From: Coffea arabica
Lineage: Eukaryota; Streptophyta; Magnoliopsida; Gentianales; Rubiaceae
NCBI RefSeq assembly: GCF_036785885.1
Contig: NC_092329.1
Location: forward strand, 6,076,001 to 6,140,000
Reading direction: 5' to 3'
DNA length: 64,000 bases
Shown here: piece by piece, positions 23,961 through 36,473 of the stretch
How the letters are laid out: each line of letters opens with the position of its first letter
How positions within the stretch are numbered: position 1 is the first letter of the stretch
Notes under the pieces: generated by a model
What the model was told of the DNA's origin: nothing
The model's input: the letters and a program-made list of their open reading frames with translations, nothing else
Database searches by the model: none
Translations under genes and position numbers: made by a program

Positions 23961-25763
23961 AAATCTATAATTTTTTGCTTTAGTAATAATTTTTTTTTTT
24001 GGTGAAATCAATTCATTAAAGAATTTTCTTTTAATATTTACAAATTGTGCATAGCCTGGTTTGCCCACCATAGCACTAGTCTACTACAATTGAAGTTTGA
24101 AGGGACAAGTTGTTGCATCAATTCTTCTATTTAAACTCATTTTCCGTCACGTTTGATGCTGTATGACGAATATATGCACGAGACACTTCAAAACACAAGA
24201 AGATGGAAATTTTGAGAGAAGAATTTACTGTAATTTCAACATTATTAATTTTCGCTGTTTACCGCGTTTTTTGGCGTATATTTTGCTAGAAAATGAGCAA
24301 AGGAGCAGTAGCGATACTTAGAAGAAAGCTACCTCTTCTCAAAGCCTGAAAAATTGAAACCACCACAATAATTTGGCATCTGGACTCTGGAGAATATATA
24401 CGTGAAATTGGAAGCTGCATAACAAACGATGCTTCAGAATGTTCAGATCCGATGTCAATTTTTCCCACTGACATTCACATCTGTGTACCAAAATAGACTG
24501 CTCGAATTAACTAAGAAAGAACGTACATTTGGCAGAAATAGATCCGATTTAAGAGGGAGTCGTGAAGAACCATACCAAGTGTTCTTTGTTTTGTCAATTG
24601 AATCGTAGCAGCCCTGCCAAGTGTAGCAAAACAAGTGAAGGTAAGTGATAGGATTCTCTTTTCTACTTTTAGGGTTTTTGACTTCAATCAAGGGAACGTT
24701 GGAAAATTTTGTTTATGGCCACATATATGTTCTGTTGCGAGCGAAAGGAAATGAGTTCTTGATCACGTTCTCCTTTATCATCTCTCATCCACGCTTTTTC
24801 TTTTTTCTTTTCCTTTGCACTGCTAAAAAACATTAGAAAAGAAGGAAGAAATATGATGGCTTTGCTCTTTTTAGTCTTGCAGATTTTCAAAATTCCTTTG
24901 TTGCAAACTTTCTTCTTCCATCCCCAACCCTACAAAAAGTCATAATTCGGTGCTATTTCTCGTCCATGGATTTGCATATTCAAAATGGACCACAACAAGC
25001 CAACACCTGGCCTTATTCTTCAAAACCTATCACGTGCACGAACAACGCCGATTAAATACACAAAAATTTATAACAGTAAGTTATAGTAAAATTTTATATA
25101 AACTCTCAAAAAACACGTCATAGGTTAATAATAACTAATGATCCCATGCTCAAAAGAAGATCTGTGGAAATATATGATTGATCGTTCAAATATTATTGAA
25201 AATTTGCATGAAGTAGTAGAGTACATTAAAATCGTAATATATGCCATAGAAATCCTTTAGCCAACATCTATGATGAGCCGTATCAGAGCAAATCCCAGAC
25301 CTTTCGCCAACAAATTTACGGTGTACCGGCCTGGATGACAAGTAAGTCGTTGATTGTTGCCATTGAAACGTACTAATTGGCACATGAAACATGTGGGCAA
25401 GAAATTAACTGTTGATGTGTAAGAATGTCTCGCTCCAATTATTTTAAGCAATTCCCGTACGTGGACGATTCAACAATTGTAGCTGTCACCTTTGGCGATT
25501 AGTTTGGCAAACAATTGATTCTGCTGTTGGTACTCGCTTATCCCACGTCTTCTTGAATATTTTCTCAGTTAAAATAATTGAAGTACTAATTATAGCACTC
25601 CACTAATCTCACCTTTGTTTTGACATTATTGTAGTTCAATTTGGTTGGATCGCGGATGCTTCTTCTTGGTCTTGTTTTAATCAGAGGCCCCGTTTGGAAG
25701 GCTAGTACATGTTTTTTGTCTCGAAAAAGTTTAATAGATTTTCCAAGGACAATGAATGCATCG

Positions 25764-25796
<33 letters not shown>

Positions 25797-25986
25797 GTAC
25801 AAGGGATCAATGCAAATGCTGCTTTTATTGCAAGAAGGCTATCTTTTGTCCATCTCTAAAATTGACCATACGAATGATTCTCGGATCCATCTTTTGGGCC
25901 CTCTGTTAGCAGATGTAAGGCGCCGTGTTGGATTAGACGTTTTTCCTGAAGATGAATGTTATGGCATAAATCCCGGCTGAGTTTTC
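23961..25986. other. Intergenic, no supported gene
   Basis: Includes T-rich runs (a T28 tract near 25769-25796). ORFs crossing these tracts are poly-Phe or poly-Lys artefacts. No domain is recognisable. Confidence 0.5.
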
Positions 25987-26193
25987 GTTTGGATTGATTA
26001 TTTTTTCAAAAATAAAATTTTTAAATATAATGTTATAATAATATATAAATAAAAAATAACTCAACAAACGTTTCATTCATATAATATATCAAATATTTTT
26101 AAAAATATTTATAGTAAAAGTTTTCATATACACTGTTACTTAACAGTAAAATTTTTCAAAAACATCCCAAAGAACGGCTAATCCAAACGGAGC
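25987..26193. repeat. MITE, GTTTGGATT family, copy 3
   Basis: Left end TTTTCGTTTGGATTGATTA, right end GCTAATCCAAACGGAGC, about 207 bp. The interior matches copy 2 (13688-13892) closely. Confidence 0.78.
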
Positions 26194-27328
26194 AATAAAA
26201 ATTACAGTTCGGTTCACACAGGCAGTCCAAATTTATTCTATTTCAAAAGTTAAAGCTAAAAAAAAAGGGGTTAAAACAGATACCCACTAGTGCTTATGTA
26301 GCAAACGTGTCTAATTGGCGATAATTCCGGTGGAGCCATAGATGGAGAAAAAGGGCATCTCTATATCTTAAAAGAGATTTGTGGGTATTCTCAAGCCACT
26401 AGGCAATTCTTCATTTGCACATTTACTTACTGAGAATAAAGATTCCTGGAGGGAAAAATGAAGATTTATAATGACTTCCGTTAGCTCTCGTGTTTATTGG
26501 ATGGTTAGACTTCGATAGTTTGTGCCTCCATTGGAAGCAAGAGGAGAGATGATCATGATTACTTGTTTGTGACGTCTACAGAGATCAGCAGTTCCATAAA
26601 TACGTCACTCCGAATGTCACTACTGCTTACCCAGTAATTGCTATTAGAACGTAGTTTTTTACAAAAATTTTTACGTTTTTTTATAAATATATTTTTTAAT
26701 TATTATTTTATTTTATATATATCAAAGTTTTTTAATAAATATTTTTTATAAAAACAACATCAAAACTTGTTAATTACTCTGAATAAATATGTCACTCTGA
26801 ATGTTGCTGATGAGCGTTAACATTAAAAATGTTCAACAAACCAATTTTTCTATTCACATGCCCCATATGCACCATAGAAGGGGATTGCAATTTTTGGAAA
26901 TTTTTTTTTTTGAAATTTAGGATAATATTCTTCCTATAATTTTTTAATTACTTTTCAACCTCATGCACGTCACATTTTCCCAAAGTGTTACCGCGTTAAT
27001 CTTCTGAAAAACGCTCAAAAAAAAATAATTCTTCAATTCTTTATATCCATTGGTACACCACAAGTTCAATTAATTCTTCATTTAATAAGAAGAAGAAAAA
27101 AAAAAATAAAACAAATAAAAAGAAGAAATTTCAAGTGACAAATGTCTTCCAGAACCAGAAGGTGGCAGAATTCGCATCTTTTCAAGATATAAAGTCAAAA
27201 GTGAAAAACTTCGATAGCACACACAACTAAGCACAACCAACCACGGAATACCCACAGACCAAAGCCTCCTCAACTTCACCCAAATCCAAAAAGCTCTTTT
27301 CTCCGAAGGCCAAAACTGCCTCAAAATA

Positions 27329-27362
<34 letters not shown>

Positions 27363-27656
27363 CCAAACCAAGCAACCGATGTGATGATGATTAGTTTTCA
27401 CCAATTTACATTATGAAGTTTTCATTTACAATTGACCGCTTATATACAGTTTGATCTTACTCCTTTTTCCCATCTATTTTCTTTTTCATCATCAGACTAA
27501 AATATCTCAGAACTAGTGCCGTGGTACGTACTAGTATTTCTTTTCTTTTCTTTTCTTTTCAAGCCCCCTTTGCAACCACCGCTAACCGATAAGCCTACGA
27601 TGAGACGGTGGCATGGCCTCCCCATGTGGCATGTTGTAGACATGATGCAGCAGCTA
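26194..27656. other. Intergenic/3' flank of the ARM gene
   Basis: Contains a degenerate MITE relic near 26645-26765 and an A-run of about 32 bases at 27329-27360. No ORF of note. Confidence 0.5.
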
Positions 27657-29606
27657 CTAAGCAACTGACACATCAGAAGACGCCCTGGCAGTGGCAGCAG
27701 GAGCAGCAGCGGCGTTGCCGGATCTCGGTTGCCGTAGGAGCCCAATCAGCATCTCCGCCTGCCACCAAATCAACCATATGCCCCACAAACGACAAAACAA
27801 TAATGTCACGATATTAAAACAACATGCACATAAACATAATAATAATAATACATACAGTAATAATCAATGAAGGAAGTTTGTAAATTGAATGGCTAATAAT
27901 TCCATCTGTCAAATGCTAATTATGCTGCTGAAAGAAATTACTACTACTGCCATTCACTCACTCTGGGTATTATCTTTTCCAAATCCAACGAACACGAAAA
28001 AGAGAACAATTCGCCGATTTCCTCCTTGTCATTTCACAAGACTTGTATTCTAATCCACCATGTTTAAGTCAATCGCCAAAGTCACATTTATTATTATTGC
28101 ATTCCCCATAAAGGAATGGCTTGCTCCCACCAAATTTTACTCTTCTTAGTAGGGAAAGATCGTCATCTTTTTGTTCCTCCACTTCATTTCTTAGCCTACC
28201 TTCCTTCCTATTCATTAGACGGCTGCTTAACTTTCAATACAAGAAAATCTTCTCCTTAATCATGTTTCATCTTTGATTAATTACTACATTTACTATCCCT
28301 CAATTAAAGTATCTTCCCACTAACTTAACTAACGTCATGATTAAAGTAAGACTACATATTCCACCAAACTACCAAATTTTTAACTACATAAATTAAGCAG
28401 CCACGTTTTCCTCCCACTTGTCGCCACCGACCAACCCAAAAAAAAAAGAGAAAAAAAAAATCTTTTTTTCCTTCATGGCAAAAAGCAAATTTTTTTTTTA
28501 CCCAAAGAAGAACTTTCATGGCAGGAGTTTGCAAAATAATGATAATGACGTGGCAGAAACTAGAGGTGAAACAGTTGCAAAAATTCTTTTTTTCAAATTA
28601 CCTTCTGTTTAGCCCGACTAGTTCCGGTCTGAGACAGAGCGACCAGAGGAGGAATGGCTCCTTCCCGCGCCACCAAAGTCCGGTAACTCAGGCCGTCTTC
28701 ACACAGCTGCAATAGTATAGCCACCGCAATCTCCTTCTGCCGTTGAGTCCCAACTTCCACAATCTCCACCAGCACCGGAATCCCACCTTCGTCCACTAGC
28801 GCCGCCCTGGCCTCCGCCACCGATACCAGCAAGCTCAAAACAAACGCTGACTTGTCCACCATGTTCGACTGAAAGTCCGCCATCAATTCCACCAACGGCT
28901 TCATTATCCCAGCTTGAACAGCCCTCACCTTGTTATCTTTCACCGAACACAACGAATAAAGCGCCGTCGATGCATCCTTTTTCCCCCGAAAATTCCCATT
29001 TTCTAGAAGATTCACTAGCGGCGGTATCGCCCCCGACCTCCCGATAGCGGCTTTATTCGAATCAACTTGCGACAGTCTTAGTAAAGCACAAGCGGCGTTT
29101 TCTTTGGCCGCGGCGTTTCCCACTTTCAAAGCTCTAATCAGCGGCTTTATGGCACCGGCGGCCGCTATAACTTCCTTATTTTCGTCGTAGAGCGAGAGGT
29201 TAAGAATTGCAGTGACGCCGTACTCATGCAGCTGAGAGTCGGTGGAGGAAGAAATGATATCAATCAATGGTCTGATGGCGCCAGCCTCGGCAATCTTAAT
29301 TCGATTCTCGGGTTTGTTTTTGGCGAGGAGTCTGAGCTCCAAGGCGGCTTGTTTTTGGTCTTCAGGGGAGGGAGAATTAAGATCGGAGACGAGCTGGCGG
29401 ATCAGTTCGTCAGAGGAGTAGTTGTTGTTTTCGGAGGAGGCGCAAGCGATAAGTAGACGTCGGCTCTGGGAAGAAGCGGTGGGGAATTCGCCGGATCTGT
29501 CGCTGTTGCAGTCGCTGAAAGCGGAGGAAGAACCATCGTGGATGCTGAGGCCGCTGAAGCTTCGCCCCATATAGGTAAAACTATTGGACTGGACCTCTGT
29601 TTCCAT
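27657..29606 (-). CDS. ARM-repeat protein of the U-box-less PUB-related family (At3g01400-like)
   Basis: Two exons on the minus strand: 29606-28602 (335 codons) and 27758-27657 (33 codons plus stop), separated by an 843-bp GT-AG intron; product 368 aa. The exon 1 ORF otherwise reads two codons into the intron. A Ser-rich N-terminus (about residues 1-65) is followed by about six armadillo repeats (about 70-345), with repeated motifs such as GAIRPLI, GAIKPLI, GAIPPLV and NAAAKENAACALL. Exon 2 encodes AEMLIGLLRQPRSG, an Ala-rich stretch and a DVSVA end, matching the family C-terminus. Such proteins resemble the ARM part of plant U-box ligases but lack the U-box, so they probably act as adaptors rather than ligases. 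Precise function is unknown to me. Confidence 0.93.
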
Positions 29607-29959
29607 TTCTAGTGCAAAAAATGGGATTAGTACATCAAGAATTAGGTGGATGGAGCCTGGAGGGGAGGTGAAGACCGAAAACGACAGCGTTTGAGGTTGT
29701 ACGGGCCCTTTTGAGGTAGTTACCTGTATAGGACCTAGCTATGAGTTGATCATAGCCATTTTCATGGAGCTAGCCAGCAAGTGGGTGTGGAGTTCGGGGG
29801 GAGTGGGGAGTTCAATAATAGGCGAAGGCAGGGGAAGAAAAGAATATGAATAATATGGTGAGTGGGTTTTGTTTTTGTGGGGATGGGATTGGGGTGGGGC
29901 TGATGTTGGGGTTTGTTTGGAAGGGGGATGCTTTCCGGGGGACAGAGGTGGTATTGGCC

Positions 29960-29980
29960 TTTTTTTTTTTTTTTTTTTTT
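29960..29980. repeat. Poly-T tract upstream of the ARM gene
   Basis: About 21 T residues in the upstream region of the minus-strand ARM gene. It explains the Lys-rich shadow ORFs there. Confidence 0.9.
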
Positions 29981-30003
29981 GACGGTTAGAGGGTGGGAGG
30001 GAA

Positions 30004-30214
30004 CACTTGGGATTCTCGGTGACATGTTTTCTATGCCAACTCAATGCCACCAATAGTGTTGCGCCAAGTGTCATGTTATTATTTACACTTTAATTTTCTA
30101 ATAATTCAGCTTGGCTTGGTTTAACACAAGTGTAAATAATAACATGACACTTGGCGCAACACTATTGGTGGCATTGGGTTGGCATAGAAAACATGTCACC
30201 GAGGATCCCAAGTG
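30004..30214. repeat. Near-perfect foldback element, 87-bp arms
   Basis: Left arm 30004-30090 and right arm 30128-30214 are reverse complements at 85 of 87 positions, around a 37-bp loop. The termini are CACTTGG and CCAAGTG, and both sides are flanked by GGGAA, a possible 5-bp target duplication. Both mismatches are transitions. An RNA across it would form a long stem, a typical source of 21-24 nt small RNAs. It is centred about 0.5 kb upstream of the ARM gene ATG (29606). Confidence 0.93.
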
Positions 30215-30948
30215 GGGAAAGAGGACACGTGCAGAAGCGTAGAGAAGAGCACGTGTGAAGATTTCCAGAGTCTGTCTTGTTTTCTTTTCACGCGTGCATG
30301 GAAAGAAGGTTCGTTATTCGATGGTTGCTTTGGGAAAGTCTCTCCCAACATCCCAGTCCCAGTTCCCCCCGCCCTCCGTCCCAGGTCTCTCTTGTTTTCT
30401 TTAGTTTGCTTTTAGTTTTCTGCCTTCTCTCGTCTCTCAGGTTCATTAGATTTTCTTTTTCTTTTCTTTTCCCTGTCGATTGGATTGGTAAAGCTGCTCA
30501 TCATTCAACTACTTCATCATGGATATACAACGTAAAACATGAATAAACGTAGGGGGTTTTAGATGGATTACTGTGGGAATTATTTGATTAAAAAAAATTA
30601 GATTGAACATTTTAGACGTTTATCTCTCGTCATTACTCGATAATGACTTGGGTTTCAAATTAATTGATTCATTACTAGATTGAAATAAATCCGTTGTGAT
30701 TCGAAACTAAAAAGTGTAAAGGAGACCCTAGTGGGGGTTTATGATTCGAATTCCAACTTTACTTGCGTTTTGAAATTGATTAGCGAATTAATATGAAATT
30801 GACTTGATGACAAAAATAACACACTACTAACGGTTTAGATTTCGATCTAGACTCAAAACTTCGACTCAATGAGAGTAAAACAAAAAATACACACAAAAGC
30901 ATCAAATTGTTTAACTTTTATTCAATTTTTTCTTGCTTGTACGGGCTA

Positions 30949-31092
30949 AAAACTTTGTTTGGATTGCATTTTTCTGAATTTTTTTTTAGAAAAAAATACT
31001 GTAGCGATTTGATACATGTGATATAAAAAAATGATTGAAAAATATATTTACGAGGAACAGAGCAATTTTTCTTTTGACTATCCAAACAGGGC
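30949..31092. repeat. MITE, GTTTGGATTGC ... CCAAACAGGGCC type
   Basis: Left end CTTTGTTTGGATTGCATTTT, right end ACTATCCAAACAGGGCC, with CTGTAGCGATTTGATACATG and AAAATGATTGAAAAATATAT inside. Relatives: 18188-18353 and 22662-22800. Confidence 0.65.
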
Positions 31093-34000
31093 CTTATTAG
31101 ACGTAGTTCAAGTTCGAAGAAGAATTCAAACTAGACTTGTACAAAATATTATGGCGTTCATTTCACTTAGATTTGTCCGTGGGCATACTTTTCGCGGTAC
31201 AGATTTCAAATCTCTTGTTTCAACTATTACAAATGTCAAATCCCTTATTTTAAATGGCTTAACAATTCAAGTGAGAAGAAGTATGAGCTTATAGATTTGA
31301 CAACAAATTATTTAATCCAAAAAGCGACTATTTTCGAATATTCAATTTAGCCAAGGTAGTGTCAGATGTACTTATAAAATTCTATAGTATTTGACGGAGT
31401 GGTTGAAGTCTGTTTGAGATGCAAACTCAACTTTTTATTCGTTCCAAAAATTCAAAAGTTGAATAGGTGAATTTACACATTTAATTTGAACGTGTAAAAT
31501 TACAAGTTTAGCTAGAGTTACACATAGATGAATTTACATATACCTAATTCTTCACTCGGGTAATTATCTTCAAAAACTAGTTAGTTGTTAAATTGCCATC
31601 GCAGAGTAGAGGGAAGAAGCTGCATGCTTTTCTGGGAGGGATGTTTAAATTTCTTGCTAGTTTATGTGCCACGAAAATTATCGAAAAACAGTTGGAGTGA
31701 CCGATCGAAAACTGGTATTGCTAATGCAAAAGTTGACATCTTGCCCATAAAACAGTTTACATCTTCAACTATTGACTTTTGTCTCGCAAATTAGGCTGCT
31801 CTTTTAAGAACTCAAGAGTCAACTATTTCTAGAGCATATAGAAGAGGGGTACATAAATACCACGGTGTCACCTTAAGAAAAAAAATAGAAAATAAAAAAC
31901 CGTGAGTTTCCAACCGGTGGTTGCAAACTCAAAAAATTGTCCGGCGATATTTTGCGAGTCAGGACGAGGGGTAGTTTTCTATTCCATCCGTTCCAATTAT
32001 TTAGCCGTGTTTTGGGAATCCAACTTTTTAAGAATAGTAATTTAATTGTGATTTTTGTGTTTTTTTTTTTTTCAATTTTAATCCCACAAATTCAAATTTT
32101 AAATTTGAATGGTAACATGTATATGATTAGAAAAAAGGGTTATATTGGAAAGAGAGACTAAAACATATTTTAACTTTTTCAACATGACAAATGTTTTGGG
32201 ACGTTCCAAAATAAAAAAGTATGACATTTTCAATGGCACAGAGGAAATATTTGGGATCTCTTGTCACAGTAGTATCAATGAAGATGCACAACTGTATTAT
32301 ATAGCCAACTATGTGTTTGTTATATGATCCACTTCGTCCTATTTCATTTTCATATTAGTATATACTTACTACTTAATAGTTAATCGTTATACATTTGAAA
32401 ACGGTGGTACACTCAAGTTTGTTTTCATAAATGCAATTCCTCAAATATTCTTCCTCGAAACTGAATAAAACGATACACTATGAATTTGAATGGTTCAAAA
32501 ACGTTTAATTGACTACAACAACTCACTTCGTTTCAATAACGTGTGATTCTAATTAAAGAAATAAATGACCATTTAGAGGGGGAAAAAAAAAAAAAAAAGG
32601 GGAACGAACAACGCATTCAACACCAAACAAATCCACATCGAAAGCGCTTCCTTCAAAAAAGGCCAAAGTTGCTTTCCTTGTATGGGTATATTTTTCCATA
32701 GGAAGCCATCTCAATCTGATGATGATATCATTTAAATTCTCCGTGTGAGGACCTGGTAAGAAGTAAACGGCTGTGGAAGACGAGAAGCAAAAAAAAGGAA
32801 ACATTAGCTACCAACATTGAAAATTGTTGTACTTGGAAGATAACCGAAAGTTCAAAACAGCTCCGGTGCAAGTTCTTGATCAATTCTTCGTTTTTTCAGC
32901 TATTGACATCAACATCTCTGGTAGACTCTTCTGTGTGATTGAAGAGCCTGACAAGTCTTCGGAAGTTAGAGCTACGGAACGGATACGCTACAATGCATGA
33001 GATCAGTTTGAGGGAGCCACAGCAACTCAACCAACTTGGGAATAAAACTAGTGGTGCTGCCATGATCATGATCTGCATAATTATTTTCTGTTTATTAAAT
33101 GTGCATGGTGCCATTAAGATGCTTTTATTATGGAACTGTCTAGTCAAACGTCATTGACAAAATCACCTCCCACAAACCTTACAATTTTCTCCAACCTCAT
33201 TGATTGGTTTTGCCCGCAAGTGAAACTTTTAAGCACGGTTTGAGTGAGATTTTTGTACGGATGATACAAAATTAAAGAATTTTTCTGGATTTAGGCACGG
33301 TTTGGAAAATTGCTGTCCAAACAAGGCCTTAGTTAACTTTTAATTTCTCTAAAATATCCTTATTTAATGTATTTTGTGATATATATAATCTACTTTATTT
33401 AATAGAGTTGACTTTCGATAAATAATTGCTTTGGTTCATGCATTGAATGGTGCAATTTTTCATCAATATTGTTATAATAATTTATGTAAAGGTATAATGA
33501 TTAATCATCCTCGTAAGGGTATTTTACCAAAACAGTATATTGGATTTACTCTTTCAACAAAATTAACTAATTTTTCTTAAACTGTATGGGAGTAACAAAA
33601 CGTGTCTCGAATGTTGCAAAATTTTAATAGATAAACAACAAGAAAATTTCTTCAGGTTCTTTTGCTTTTCTTTTTTTTAGGTATTATTACTGGTGAGGAA
33701 GGAAGTTATCAAGCAATCCTGTGAAGGGATTTTTTTTCCATTTAGACCACACTACAGCAAAAGCAATTAAACTTATGGGGTTATAATAACCCATGCTGCT
33801 TTTAATGGGGTTTTGTTCACACTTGTCAAATAAAGATATCAAAACGTGGGAGCTGAAAATTGTAGGCATTGCATTTTGCTTTTTCCATTTTTCTTTTTTG
33901 GGCTTCTCTTAATCGGGCTGCTTAATTTAATTATATTCATCCTTAATTTAATTATATTCATCCTGTTCTAGTGGGCACAATTCGCAAAAGATAAGCCACA

Positions 34001-34429
34001 AGGGATTTTAAAATAAGAAAACTTTTTACCGCAAATAAATTATTTGCGGACCTAACAGTGGAAACACACAATTGATGGCATTCGAAGCTTTTGAATGGAC
34101 GACTAAATTCCTTTTGGATTGAAAATTTCAAGTGAGCCCAACTACCATCTCTGAGAAAGGTGGGCAACCGTCAATTTCCAGATACCTCAGCCCATACTTC
34201 TATTTTCTTTCTCATTTTTTTAGTGCCCTTTTTCTTTTTTAGTTTTGGTCTAGTTCCCTTTTTTTTTTTGGTGGTTGGGGGGTGGTGTTGGTGGGGCGTA
34301 GGGGTGCAGAATGTTATCTAGAGTTAAATATACTTCAAGGCTCTTTTTTTTTTTTTTTTCCATACTATTTCTTCTTAATTTACATTAATGGCTTGGACCC
34401 TGAATCAGAAATCGCATGCCAAAATAATC
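31093..34429. other. Intergenic, about 3.3 kb
   Basis: No supported gene. Around 32940-33050 (plus) a short frame reads LTSLRKLELRNG, reminiscent of a leucine-rich repeat, but it is too short to call. Near 33240-33330 there is a MITE relic (CACGGTTTG ... GTCCAAACAAGGCC). At about 33915-33962 a 21-bp phrase, TTAATTTAATTATATTCATC plus C, occurs twice in tandem. Confidence 0.5.
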
Positions 34430-34605
34430 AAACTATTTGTTTGGAATGCACATAATTTGTACCTTATTTACACACATTGATTTATTTGTATCATCAAAAT
34501 ATTTTTTAATTTTTTTTATTTTACATACATCACATTAAAAAAGTGCTATAATATTTTTTTTTTAAATAATCATTTCAAATAACCTCCTATACAAACACAC
34601 TAAAG
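34430..34605. repeat. MITE-like repeat (TTTGTTTGGA type)
   Basis: Starts CTATTTGTTTGGAATGCAC and ends near TATACAAACACAC, with TTTACATACATCACATTAAA inside; similar to 15715-15885 and 62968-63132. Confidence 0.5.
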
Positions 34606-35239
34606 ACTCTCATGAACCTGGCGGCGTTCATATTCCAATCACATTCCATTCGAACATCCAATGTGGTGATACTATTGTGGGAATCACAGTAACTCCATTG
34701 AAAAAGCTTCTAAAGACTGATTAAGTATTCATATAAAATATTCATATAAAATATTTGAAATGGCTTTTATGTCGAAATAGGAAACTCACGAAAGCAAGTG
34801 AGCACTGATTTGCAGCATTCTTAACCAAAAGAAGGAAGTTTCATTTGGAATCACTCCCTTTCGGCTGTAGGAACTAATTAAAATAATGTCACATTTTGAT
34901 GGGATATAAGAGACAGCTACACCGCCTAAGTGGACCTCAGACACCTTTACCATAGTACTATCTTTGATCACTCCAAGCATTTGATTAGTTGAAAAATCAG
35001 AACCATAAGAAGAAGAAGAAGAAGAATACCATACTTGTTCGTTAAGTAATGATCGAATCAATTCAATTGATATACAACTGATAAGGCTAATCTACTAATT
35101 TGAGAAAGCGGAGTTCGATATCTCTTAAATAAAATTTTAAATTCAAATATTGTGATCAGAGAATATAATATTAATAGAGTCGTCAAAAAAGATACCCTAG
35201 AATCGAGCAAATCTTATGGTTGGAGAATAAAATACTAAA

Positions 35240-35973
35240 AGCTAGTTTGGGAGATGAGATTTGAACGGAAAAGAAAGGAATAGAAGAGAAAGGCTGCATC
35301 TCCCACATTTGAGAGTTTTAAGCATAGTTGTTAAAATCGCGATCCGGATCGTATTCAGAGTCGCAAATCATATTAATCTCTGTAGGATCGCATAGAATCG
35401 TAGCAGGATCGGTAAGATCGTGTAGGATCGTAGGATCGTACGATCCTACAATTTTTTTTGTAAATTTGTGAAATACGAAACTCCATTTTGCAAGTAAATG
35501 AAAATATTTGTGGTATATTTGTAATTTATCAAAGAATTGTAACCTTTAATTGCAATTAGGAGCTTTTGGTAGGATCTTACGATTCTCCGATCCGATCCTA
35601 CGATCCGATCCTGTGAAACTAAAATCGATCCTACGTAGGATCCTGATTTTACAAACCTTGGTTTTAAGTGAAAGGAAAAGGAAAAGAAACAGACGGATTT
35701 GGAAGAAGGAAGAAACAGCTACAGTTTAAAAAAAATTTCCGCCCCAAGTCGGGCAGAAAGCAAAGGAAAGCAAGGAAAGGCAGCAAAAAGTTTTTTAAAT
35801 TGCCCATTCCACCCCTAAAAGCTTTTGAATGAAATATTTATTTATTTATGTGTCCAAATTACCGCTTTTTTTTTTATAAACTCCCCGACAACATTAAAAT
35901 CTCTTCTCTTCTTTTCTCCCATAACTTAACCTTTCTCTTCTTTTCTTTTCTATCCTCAACTCACAAACTAGCT
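35240..35973. mobile_element. Outer TIR element, split by a nested MITE
   Basis: Left end AGCTAGTTTGGGAGATGAG, right end CTCAACTCACAAACTAGCT: inverted. Purine-rich sub-termini (GGAAAAGAAAGGAATAGAAG) mirror the pyrimidine-rich right side. The element at 35323-35660 lies inside it. A relative without the nested insertion appears at 62602-62943. Non-coding. Confidence 0.68.
35323..35660. mobile_element. hAT-type MITE rich in GATCC palindromes, 338 bp, 8-bp TSD
   Basis: A perfect 8-bp duplication GTTTTAAG flanks it (35315-35322 and 35661-35668). Termini CATAGTTGTTAAAATC and GATTTTACAAACCTTG are imperfect inverses. Both sub-terminal zones carry many GATCCTACGATCC-like motifs in both orientations, giving strong self-complementarity. 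No ORF. Confidence 0.88.
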
Positions 35974-36473
35974 ATAATAGAGTCGTCCGGAAATATTCCC
36001 TGTTGTGCTCGACTTTGGATTAATCGAGACCCAATGTGATCACTCAGCATCCGAGAATTTACCCAAAAAAAAAAAAAAATTTAACATTCAAGCTTTGATC
36101 ACAACTTCTTTTATATCCCGATGAGGATGACCGCAACCTACCCATCCTAGGCGTAAGTCAGGCCCAGCCCAATAAAAAATTCCAACTATCGTCAAATCAG
36201 CAAAAACACAAGACGACATCGTCTCAGCATCCTTCTTGTCCGACAAGAAATTGCCGGTGGCAGCAACCTCGTAAGACTATGATATCTTTTCGGGAAAGAC
36301 AACAGATAAGAAAAGGTTTTTTAAAAAAAAGGGTTGAAACCCAACAACACAACCAGTTTTCCTATAATCCAACCCCACAAGAATCTCTCTTAATTCTAAT
36401 TCACACCACCAGATTCTTCAGAATCTTCGAACTCACCTTCGACAAAAGGAAAAAAAAAAAGAACTCTGCGACC
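35974..36473. other. VDAC upstream region and 5' leader
   Basis: No other gene. It should hold the promoter and 5' UTR of VDAC. I do not see an unambiguous TATA box. Confidence 0.45.

Noticed and set aside
25586..25980. ORFs with poly-Phe or poly-Lys runs
   Set aside because: They come from the long T tract near 25769 and have no other content. The same applies near 17570, 27340, 28440 and 29960.
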